A stretch of 13,315 nucleotides of DNA from JBMYXZ01 sp049608925 (GTDB lineage: Bacteria > Pseudomonadota > Alphaproteobacteria > JAGOMX01). The stretch's first letter is position 1, and every line of letters begins with the position of its first letter. A program made the translations under genes and the position numbers. The notes beneath the pieces were generated by a model. The model made no database searches, was not told where the DNA came from, and was given only the letters and a program-made list of their open reading frames with translations. Location: assembly GCA_049608925.1 (NCBI GenBank), contig JBMYXZ010000034.1, forward strand, positions 1 to 13,315, in the 5' to 3' direction. Positions 7,339-13,315 of the stretch are shown here, piece after piece.

Positions 7339-7881
7339 ATGCTTACAGTTGGAGATCGTTTCCCTACTTTTAACCTAAAGGCCTGTGTTTCTGCGGAACA
7401 AAGCGACAATGCCTTTATTGATATTAGCAATGAGTCTGACAGTGGGACTTGGAAAGTATTCTTTTTCTACCCAAAAGACTTTACCTTCATCTGCCCAACA
7501 GAGTTGGTTGAATTTGACCAGGCATTCCCTGAGTTCGACAGTGCAAACGTAAAGCTTTACGGCGTCAGCACAGATACCGAGCACGTTCATCGCGCGTGGC
7601 GCAGCAGCCGTGAAGACATTGGTGGACTTCGTTATCCGTTGATTTCAGACATCCGTAAAGATCTGTCTATGGCGTTGGGCATTTTGAACCGCGATGAAGC
7701 TGTTTGCCACCGGGCAACGTTCATCGTAAACCCAGAAGGCATCATCATGCATGTTTCTTGTAATCACCATGATGTTGGCCGTAACCCACAGGAAATCTTG
7801 CGTACAGTGCAGGGATTCCAGACTGGTGACCTGTGTGCTTGTAACTGGCAGAAAGGTGACAATCACGTAACAGCTGCGTAA
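7339..7881 (+). CDS. ahpC: Alkyl hydroperoxide reductase subunit C, AhpD-type peroxiredoxin
   Basis: Cytosolic thiol peroxidase that reduces hydrogen peroxide, organic peroxides and peroxynitrite. The 180-residue thioredoxin-fold protein has the peroxidatic cysteine C52 in the FTFICPTEL motif. The C-terminus carries a CAC pair (C166, C168) in LCACNWQKGD, the arrangement of mycobacterial AhpC (C61, C174, C176), which is recycled by AhpD. The common enterobacterial type has a single VCPA-type resolving cysteine and uses AhpF. No ahpD or ahpF lies in the window. AAGGAGAG gives a strong ribosome binding site. The gene is last in the rnhA-to-ahpC run and is closed by a strong terminator. Confidence 0.95.
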   Translation: MLTVGDRFPTFNLKACVSAEQSDNAFIDISNESDSGTWKVFFFYPKDFTFICPTELVEFDQAFPEFDSANVKLYGVSTDTEHVHRAWRSSREDIGGLRYPLISDIRKDLSMALGILNRDEAVCHRATFIVNPEGIIMHVSCNHHDVGRNPQEILRTVQGFQTGDLCACNWQKGDNHVTAA

Positions 7882-7912
7882 AGTATACCAGCTTAACAAT
7901 TTTTTGTTTTTT

Positions 7913-7953
7913 GCCCCCTTACAATGATTAGCATTGTTTAGGGGGCTTTTTTT
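7913..7953 (+). terminator. Strong intrinsic terminator after ahpC, overlapping the next gene's RBS
   Basis: GCCCCCT (7913-7919) pairs with AGGGGGC (7940-7946). The helix is extended by CAATG (7922-7926) with CATTG (7932-7936) across a small internal mismatch. Seven Ts follow (7947-7953). It lies about 30 bases after the ahpC stop. The 3' arm contains AGGGGG (7940-7945), spaced eight bases from the ATG of the next gene at 7954, so the stem also covers that gene's apparent Shine-Dalgarno sequence. Confidence 0.9.
7920..7925 (+). promoter_or_regulatory. Possible -10 element for the F-box/LRR gene
   Basis: TACAAT matches TATAAT at five of six positions and lies inside the 5' arm of the ahpC terminator. 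Initiation near 7932 would make an RNA that contains only the 3' arm, leaving the ribosome binding site unpaired. The best -35 candidate, TTAACA at 7893-7898, is 21 bases away, which is too far for a standard sigma-70 promoter, so this call is weak. Confidence 0.25.
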
Positions 7954-8973
7954 ATGCGTCAAAAAATATCACTATGTGCATTTATTATATTAACAGTGAC
8001 TGTGTACGCGTCTGACGAAGATTGGCTCTTGCCAAAGGATCTTACACTACAAGTTTGCAAGCATCTAAAGTATAGTGACATTTGCAGTTTGCTGCTTACA
8101 TGTAAAAAACTGAAATCCCATGTCTCACAGCTGCAAGATCTTTGCATGCAAGAAAGGGTTACGCAGGCAAAGCTGAAGATAATGCCCAAAATGCTACCTA
8201 ATCTGCAACATTTAGACTTAAGAGTGGCATATGCGGATTATGGTTTTCTGTCTAAACTAACTTCTTTAAATAGCCTGGCACTATGTGGGCTGCATATGAA
8301 GGCAAGAGTCAGTGTTTTAAGGTGTCTTAGCCTGAGATCTCTAGATATATCGAGAAACAAAATCTTTTCTTTAAATGACGAACTTTTGCATCATACGGGG
8401 CTGACCAAGTTGGATATCTCAGAAAACATTGTGAATAATAGAACATTCAGCATCTCGCCTCAGTCCAAGCTACGGAGCCTAACAGCTTCACAGTGTGGAA
8501 TGTTTTCGTTAAAAGGGGTATTAACACAAACAAGGTTAGAACGTTTGAACCTGTGCTCTAACCCGTACATCAACATAGGGTCTATTGGAAGGTTATACAA
8601 TCTTACATGGTTGAACCTGGCTTTGTGCAATGTAGATGATGAGAAGGTGAAATTTCTGCCGATGCTGCCGCACCTGCGGACATTAATCCTGTGGGGGAAT
8701 CCAATTACAAAATTTCCTAAATTGAGTATTACAAACCTGGATATCATGGCTTGTAAAAACCTTATAAACGAAACTCTTAATAACTTGCCCATGCTTAAAA
8801 GCTTGCAAGCCAACATTTGGCATATAGACGTGGATCAACACTGGCTTTCCCGCCTTGAAACGCTTTGCCTGGTCTATAATAACCGCTCTGTGGACGAGCA
8901 GAAGCAAGTTGAGGCAATGCGTAGAGGGTTGCTAAAAACTACGATTGTGGATTCAGTCTTATGGCAGAGATAA
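7954..8973 (+). CDS. Putative secreted F-box-like / leucine-rich repeat effector
   Basis: The 339-residue protein starts with a Sec-type signal peptide: basic RQK, a hydrophobic core and a V-Y-A cleavage site after residue 19. Residues 25-63 read like a eukaryotic F-box: LPKDL, then a helix with CKHL, SDICSLLLTCKKLK and a further helix. In eukaryotes the F-box binds Skp1 and recruits substrates to a ubiquitin ligase. From about residue 76 to 315 there are roughly nine to ten leucine-rich repeats of about 22-24 residues with the L-x-x-L-x-L/I-x-x-N/C consensus, for example LTKLDISEN and LERLNLCSN, a protein-binding solenoid. The ATG at 7954 is the first possible one: a stop codon lies in frame at 7939-7941. 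Its only visible ribosome binding site is inside the ahpC terminator. Host targeting is inference; it could also be a periplasmic LRR protein with a chance F-box resemblance. Confidence 0.8.
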   Translation: MRQKISLCAFIILTVTVYASDEDWLLPKDLTLQVCKHLKYSDICSLLLTCKKLKSHVSQLQDLCMQERVTQAKLKIMPKMLPNLQHLDLRVAYADYGFLSKLTSLNSLALCGLHMKARVSVLRCLSLRSLDISRNKIFSLNDELLHHTGLTKLDISENIVNNRTFSISPQSKLRSLTASQCGMFSLKGVLTQTRLERLNLCSNPYINIGSIGRLYNLTWLNLALCNVDDEKVKFLPMLPHLRTLILWGNPITKFPKLSITNLDIMACKNLINETLNNLPMLKSLQANIWHIDVDQHWLSRLETLCLVYNNRSVDEQKQVEAMRRGLLKTTIVDSVLWQR

Positions 8974-9030
8974 AAAATTCTGTATGGCAAATTGAATCTC
9001 GCAAAAACTATGAAACATCATCTACACAGA

Positions 9031-9375
9031 TTATTTCGATACAGATTTGAAGTACGATCTTTTTTCGATTTCAGTGACCTCTACTGTTATTGAAAGACTT
9101 TCTATTTTTACAAAAGCCGCTTTCAAAAATTCTCCAACCGCATAAGATATTTGGTCTTTTTGTTCTAAAGTTCGCCCTGATAACATTTTGACATTGACGT
9201 GTACAAAGTGGTCTTGAGCACCTAAAAAAGACTCGAAACTAATTGATCTTACTTTAATGGACTCTCTCTCAAAATCACTATTTATCACCAGTATTTCTAT
9301 AAAAGAGGTAAAGAAGTCTCGCTTCGCAATATTGGGTTCCATGCCCTTTGAGTGTTCGATAACAATATGTGGCAT
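9031..9375 (-). CDS. 5-carboxymethyl-2-hydroxymuconate isomerase-like tautomerase
   Basis: The 114-residue protein begins MPHIVIEHS, so removal of the initiator Met would leave the N-terminal proline that is the catalytic base of the tautomerase superfamily. The later VRS (R43) and SGRTLEQK (R68) segments line up with conserved stretches of the 5-carboxymethyl-2-hydroxymuconate delta-isomerase (HpaF/CHMI) family, whose E. coli member is about 126 residues. CHMI works in homoprotocatechuate degradation, but no other gene of that pathway is here, so the physiological substrate is unknown. The ribosome binding site is weak (GAGAG about 12 bases upstream). An AT-rich palindrome and possible promoter lie directly upstream. 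It converges with the F-box/LRR gene across 57 bases in which I see no clear terminator. Confidence 0.8.
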   Translation of the reverse strand: MPHIVIEHSKGMEPNIAKRDFFTSFIEILVINSDFERESIKVRSISFESFLGAQDHFVHVNVKMLSGRTLEQKDQISYAVGEFLKAAFVKIESLSITVEVTEIEKRSYFKSVSK

Positions 9376-9400
9376 TATGTTGATAGGCTCTCAAAAATCC

Positions 9401-9435
9401 AGAATATATAATATATTCTATGCAAGAGACAGCAA
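9401..9435 (-). promoter_or_regulatory. AT-rich palindrome and possible promoter of the tautomerase gene
   Basis: AGAATATAT (9401-9409), one central A (9410) and ATATATTCT (9411-9419) form a perfect 19-base palindrome. On the minus strand it contains TATTAT (complement of 9408-9413, five of six to the -10 consensus), 16 bases from a weak TTGCTG -35 (complement of 9430-9435). A dimeric repressor could bind across the -10. The palindrome is certain; the promoter reading is tentative. Confidence 0.4.
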
Positions 9436-9471
9436 TAGAATCAAGTGGTATGCATTCTTTGAGCGTAATAT

Positions 9472-9699
9472 TTAATCCTCGACGGTTACCTCAACGCCTA
9501 GTGGCAAAGTATCATATATCCATTTTGAATCTTCTGTACTGACTCTGACGCATCCAGCGCTTGCAGGTTGACCCAGTTTAGCTTGTTCACTATGACTCCT
9601 GAAAAAACACCTACAGACCCCGCAAATTTGCACAAAAAACGTTCGACCGTCAACGATCATGATTGCGCTTAACGCCGTAGTATGGAATAAAGATATCAT
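9472..9699 (-). pseudogene. L,D-transpeptidase (YkuD) C-terminal remnant
   Basis: The frame encodes 75 residues. The last 40 or so match the catalytic end of YkuD-type L,D-transpeptidases, which make 3-3 peptidoglycan cross-links in the periplasm: a histidine (H36), then LGQPASAGCVRV with the nucleophile cysteine C50, then EDSKWIYDTLPLGVEVTV. The usual motif is S-H-G-C; here the histidine is alanine. The whole N-terminal part of the domain and any signal peptide are missing. An in-frame stop lies four codons before the ATG, and the recA start is only 30 bases away on the other strand, so there is no room for the rest. It is most likely a decayed gene whose 5' end was lost. Residues before about 30 resemble nothing I recognise. 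Confidence 0.6.
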
Positions 9700-9729
9700 A
9701 CGGTAATCTTAATCTATAAGGGGATATAC

Positions 9730-10785
9730 ATGGATAAGCAAAAAGCCTTAGACGCCGCATTAGGTCAGATTGAACGCGCCTATGGTAAGGGGTCTGTCAT
9801 GAAGCTTGGGCAGCGTGACAACGCAGTGGATGCCGAAGTTACGTCGACCGGCTCGATTGGCTTGGATATCGGCTTAGGCATTGGCGGTGTTCCCCGTGGT
9901 CGTATTATCGAGGTCTATGGCCCTGAAAGCTCAGGTAAAACCACGATGGCGCTGCATATTGTTGCCGAGAGTCAAAAGCAAGGCGGCACAGCGGCTTTCG
10001 TAGATGCTGAGCATGCATTGGACCCAATATATGCCCGTAAACTAGGGGTGAACATTGACGAGCTGCTGATTGCACAGCCTGACGCGGGTGAACAAGCACT
10101 AGAGATAGCTGATACGCTTGTGCGTTCAGGCGGTGTTGACGTGTTGGTAGTCGACAGTGTCGCGGCTCTTGTTCCAAAGGCTGAGCTGGAAGGCGATATG
10201 GGTGATTCTCACATGGGTCTGCAAGCCCGCTTGATGAGCCAAGCATTACGTAAACTGACAGGCTCGATCTCGAAGACAAAATGTACTGTGATTTTCATTA
10301 ACCAGATTCGCCAGAAGATTGGCGTGATGTTTGGTAATCCTGAGACGACAACGGGTGGTAACGCGCTGAAGTTTTATTCGTCAGTCCGAATGGATATTCG
10401 TCGTATCGGAGCGATCAAAGATCGCGATAATGTGATTGGTAACCAGACACGCGTGAAGATCGTGAAGAATAAGATGGCGCCTCCATTCAAGGTGGTGGAA
10501 TTTGATATCATGTACGGTGAAGGTATTTCCAAAACTGGCGAGCTGATTGACTTGGGTGTTGCTGCAGACATCGTTGAAAAGTCTGGATCTTGGTATTCAT
10601 ACAATGGTCAACGCATTGGGCAAGGTAAGGAAAATGTCCGCCAGTTCTTGAAGGATAATCCTGATGTAGCCAACCAAATCGAGCAGCAAATCCGAGAGAA
10701 ATCTGGACTTGTGGCAAAAGGTATGATGGACGGAACTAACCAAGAAAAGGTTGGAGAAGAAGCCACTAAGGCAGCCGCGGCGTAA
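9730..10785 (+). CDS. recA: Recombinase A
   Basis: ATP-dependent strand-exchange protein for homologous recombination and co-protease for LexA cleavage. The 351-residue protein is full length. Walker A is GPESSGKT at 64-71 with K70, the catalytic glutamate is E94 in FVDAEHALDP, Walker B lies in VDVLVVDSVAAL, and the L1/L2 DNA-binding loops (EGDMGDSHMGLQARLMS and FGNPETTTGGNAL) are intact. The C-terminal tail is short and ends in an alanine-rich run. AAGGGG precedes the start. I find no exact GTTC-N7-GTTC alphaproteobacterial SOS box in the 100 bases upstream. alaS follows after 13 bases, an order common in alphaproteobacteria. Confidence 0.98.
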   Translation: MDKQKALDAALGQIERAYGKGSVMKLGQRDNAVDAEVTSTGSIGLDIGLGIGGVPRGRIIEVYGPESSGKTTMALHIVAESQKQGGTAAFVDAEHALDPIYARKLGVNIDELLIAQPDAGEQALEIADTLVRSGGVDVLVVDSVAALVPKAELEGDMGDSHMGLQARLMSQALRKLTGSISKTKCTVIFINQIRQKIGVMFGNPETTTGGNALKFYSSVRMDIRRIGAIKDRDNVIGNQTRVKIVKNKMAPPFKVVEFDIMYGEGISKTGELIDLGVAADIVEKSGSWYSYNGQRIGQGKENVRQFLKDNPDVANQIEQQIREKSGLVAKGMMDGTNQEKVGEEATKAAAA

Positions 10786-10798
10786 GGACGACTGACTT

Positions 10799-13315
10799 AT
10801 GGAATCTGCATCGGATATACGCAAGCATTTCTTGGACTATTTTCAGAACGCAGGGCACACGATTGTGCCCTCGTCTCCGTTGGTGCCACATAACGACCCA
10901 ACGTTGATGTTCACAAATGCTGGGATGAACCAGTTCAAGAATGTATTCACAGGGCTTGAAACCCGCGATTATAATCGCGCGACATCCTGCCAAAAAGTTG
11001 TCCGAGCAGGTGGTAAGCATAATGACCTCGAGAATGTTGGTCATACTGCGCGTCACCACACGTTTTTTGAAATGCTGGGCAATTTCTCGTTTGGTGATTA
11101 TTTCAAAGAGCAAGCGATTGAACTGGCCTGGAACCTTATCACCAAAGACTATGGCTTGGATAAGAACCGTCTGCTGGTTACCGTCTATGCAGAAGACGAA
11201 GATGCCGCGGGCTTTTGGAAGAAAATTGCCGGTCTGTCTGATGATAAGATCATCCGCATTGCCACGTCTGATAATTTCTGGTCCATGGGAGAAATTGGCC
11301 CATGTGGCCCGTGTACAGAAATATTCTATGACCATGGTGATCATATTGCGGGCGGGCCTCCTGGCACGCCAGAAGAAGATGGCGATCGCTTTGTCGAAAT
11401 CTGGAACCTAGTCTTCATGCAGTATGAAAAGACTGCGGAGGGTCGTATCGATCTGCCGAACCCATGTGTTGATACAGGTATGGGCCTAGAGCGCATTACC
11501 GCCGTAATGCAGGGTGTGCACGATAACTATGACATTGACTTGTTCCAAGCCTTAATCCGTGCGTCAGAAGAAGCTACAGGCGTTGGCTCGGAAGGGGATC
11601 ATGGTGTGTCCCATCGCGTAATTTCTGATCACCTGCGGTCGTCCTGCTTTTTGATCGCAGATGGTGTGACGCCCTCGAATGAAGGCCGAGGATATGTGTT
11701 GCGACGGATCATGCGCCGGGCGATGCGGCATGCGCATCTGCTTGGCTGCAAAGACCCTCTGATGTGGCGTTTGGTGCCTGCCCTGATTGGAAAAATGGGG
11801 GGTGCCTATTCTGAGCTGGTTCGCGCCGAAGCTTTGATGACAGAGATCTTGAAGCTTGAGGAAGAGCGCTTCCAGCGGACTTTGGGCCGTGGCTTGCGTT
11901 TGCTGTCTGAAGAAGTAACAAAGATAGGTGACGGTGATAAGCTTTCCGGAGATGTTGCGTTCAAGCTATATGACACATATGGCTTTCCGTTGGACCTGAC
12001 GGAAGACGTCTTGAAGAATCAGGATATTGCGGTAGACACTGACGGATTTGACACCGCCATGGAAAAACAACGTGCTGCGGCGCGGGCTTCTTGGTCGGGG
12101 TCCGGAGAAAAAGCAGAAGACCGTATATGGTTTGATATGCAAGACGAACTGGGGGCTACCGAGTTCTTGGGCTACGAGTCTACGCACACAGAAGGGCAAA
12201 TTATTGCCATCATTAAAGAGGGGGCGAAGGTTGATAAAATCTCCGCTGGGGATCAGGCAATGATTGTCTGCAACCAAACCCCGTTTTATGCAGAATCTGG
12301 TGGTCAAATGGGAGATCACGGGTCTTTGTCTACCGCCAATGGGGCACAGTTTGTCGTGTCCGATACCGCAAAGAAAGTTGGCAAGCTACATGCACATATC
12401 GGCACGTTGCAAGCAGGAAGCCTATCGGTCGGAGACGCCGTCGTACAAGATGTCAATGTAGACCGCCGGGATAAGCTACGGGCAAATCATTCGGCTACGC
12501 ACTTGATTCATGCCGCTTTGCGCAAGCATATTGGCGAACACGTGGTGCAGAAAGGCTCGCTAGTTGCGGAAGATCGTCTGCGCTTTGACTTTAGCCACAC
12601 AAAGCCTTTGACGCGCACGGAAATCCAACTTCTCGAGAACGAGGTTAACAAGCACGTGCGTGGCAATAGCGCTGTAGGCACCCGCTTAATGACCCCTGAC
12701 GAGGCACAAGAAGCAGGTGCACTTGCATTGTTTGGCGAGAAATATGATGACGAAGTGCGCGTGGTCTCTATGGGATCCGAGGAGTATTCCATCGAATTAT
12801 GCGGTGGAACACACGTTCGCCGCACAGGTGATATTGGGTATTTCAAGATTATCTCAGAAGCTGGAGTTGCTGCTGGAATCCGCCGCATTGAAGCGTTCAC
12901 GGGGGCTGCAGCTGAAGAATACAGTGCAACTATGGAGCAGAACCTGCGCGATCTTGCGGCTCAGTTGAAGGTATCTCCCCAGCAAGTAGGCGATCGCGTC
13001 GCATCATTGGTGCAAGAGCGTAAAAAGCTGGAGAAGGCCCTTTCTGTGGCTAAGCAAGGAGGCCAAGGCGCCACTGCAGCTGCTGTTAAAGATATTGCAG
13101 GTGTGAAGTTTGTACATCAGGCTTTGGAAGATGTGCCAGCAAAAGATCTGCGCGGCATTGTGGATACAAAGAAAAAGGAAATCGGCAGCGGTGTAGTATT
13201 GGCGACAACCGTCAGCGAGGGTAAAGTCTCACTAGCAGTCGGCGTCACGCAAGATATTACAGACCGCGTCAGTGCTGTTGATATCGCAAGACAGGCAGCA
13301 GAAACCCTGGGTGGC
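10799..13315 (+). CDS. alaS: Alanyl-tRNA synthetase (3' end beyond window)
   Basis: Class II synthetase that charges tRNA-Ala and hydrolyses mischarged Ser or Gly. The frame is open for 839 codons and runs off the right edge. The family is about 875 residues, so only a short C-terminal piece is missing. The N-terminal HFLDYFQNAGH and MFTNAGMNQFK segments and motif 3 (DTGMGLER, 225-232) mark the aminoacylation domain. The editing-domain zinc site is complete: H564 and H568 in NHSATH, C668 and H672 in CGGTH, aligning with E. coli 564, 568, 666 and 670. A coiled coil (VQERKKLEKAL) leads into the C-terminal domain. The ATG at 10799 has AAGGA, overlapping the recA stop, ten bases upstream. It is probably co-transcribed with recA. 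Confidence 0.97.
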   Translation, partial: MESASDIRKHFLDYFQNAGHTIVPSSPLVPHNDPTLMFTNAGMNQFKNVFTGLETRDYNRATSCQKVVRAGGKHNDLENVGHTARHHTFFEMLGNFSFGDYFKEQAIELAWNLITKDYGLDKNRLLVTVYAEDEDAAGFWKKIAGLSDDKIIRIATSDNFWSMGEIGPCGPCTEIFYDHGDHIAGGPPGTPEEDGDRFVEIWNLVFMQYEKTAEGRIDLPNPCVDTGMGLERITAVMQGVHDNYDIDLFQALIRASEEATGVGSEGDHGVSHRVISDHLRSSCFLIADGVTPSNEGRGYVLRRIMRRAMRHAHLLGCKDPLMWRLVPALIGKMGGAYSELVRAEALMTEILKLEEERFQRTLGRGLRLLSEEVTKIGDGDKLSGDVAFKLYDTYGFPLDLTEDVLKNQDIAVDTDGFDTAMEKQRAAARASWSGSGEKAEDRIWFDMQDELGATEFLGYESTHTEGQIIAIIKEGAKVDKISAGDQAMIVCNQTPFYAESGGQMGDHGSLSTANGAQFVVSDTAKKVGKLHAHIGTLQAGSLSVGDAVVQDVNVDRRDKLRANHSATHLIHAALRKHIGEHVVQKGSLVAEDRLRFDFSHTKPLTRTEIQLLENEVNKHVRGNSAVGTRLMTPDEAQEAGALALFGEKYDDEVRVVSMGSEEYSIELCGGTHVRRTGDIGYFKIISEAGVAAGIRRIEAFTGAAAEEYSATMEQNLRDLAAQLKVSPQQVGDRVASLVQERKKLEKALSVAKQGGQGATAAAVKDIAGVKFVHQALEDVPAKDLRGIVDTKKKEIGSGVVLATTVSEGKVSLAVGVTQDITDRVSAVDIARQAAETLGG

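Noticed and set aside
9257..9475. Plus-strand frame of 72 codons across the tautomerase start and the following gap
   Set aside because: It overlaps the start of a gene with clear family similarity, its product resembles nothing, and it has no good ribosome binding site.
9583..9660. GTTC half-sites upstream of recA as an SOS box
   Set aside because: Neither half-site has a second GTTC seven bases away, so the alphaproteobacterial LexA motif is not met.
10766..11344. Minus-strand frame of 192 codons opposite the recA end and alaS start
   Set aside because: It lies entirely opposite well-supported coding sequence, has no recognisable domain, and is explained as a shadow of the alaS codon pattern.

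Overview
The window reads as chromosome of a host-associated alphaproteobacterium. The recA-alaS pair, the rbfA-truB-rpsO-pnp order and a lipoprotein that resembles an alphaproteobacterial family of unknown function all point that way. A Sec-signal protein that combines an F-box-like segment with leucine-rich repeats suggests an intracellular lineage such as Holosporales or relatives. The organism assignment is inference from protein resemblance; no search was run.

Layout. Positions 1-228 hold the left edge and the sodB promoter region. sodB (Fe superoxide dismutase, 229-834, +) ends in an intrinsic terminator and converges on a minus-strand pair: a double-CDGSH iron-sulfur protein (1354-1602) followed by a small lipoprotein (882-1343). 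Divergent from that pair is a long plus-strand cluster: rnhA, rbfA, truB, rpsO, pnp, a nitronate-monooxygenase-like flavoenzyme and ahpC (1666-7881), closed by a strong terminator at 7913-7953. infB, the usual neighbour upstream of rbfA, is absent here and rnhA sits in its place.

From 7954 to about 9700 lies an accessory-looking segment. It holds the F-box/LRR protein (+), an orphan tautomerase-superfamily protein of the 5-carboxymethyl-2-hydroxymuconate isomerase type (-), an AT-rich perfect palindrome, and the C-terminal remnant of an L,D-transpeptidase (-). Housekeeping resumes with recA (9730-10785) and alaS (10799 to the right edge, incomplete).

Functionally the window combines ribosome maturation and RNA turnover (rbfA, truB, rpsO, pnp), DNA maintenance (recA, rnhA), tRNA charging (alaS) and several redox or oxidative-stress proteins (sodB, the CDGSH protein, the flavoenzyme, ahpC). 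The most interesting item is the putative secreted F-box/LRR effector. Its apparent Shine-Dalgarno sequence is the 3' arm of the upstream ahpC terminator, an arrangement that could shut off read-through expression while permitting expression from its own promoter. I saw no tRNA, rRNA, CRISPR array or insertion sequence.
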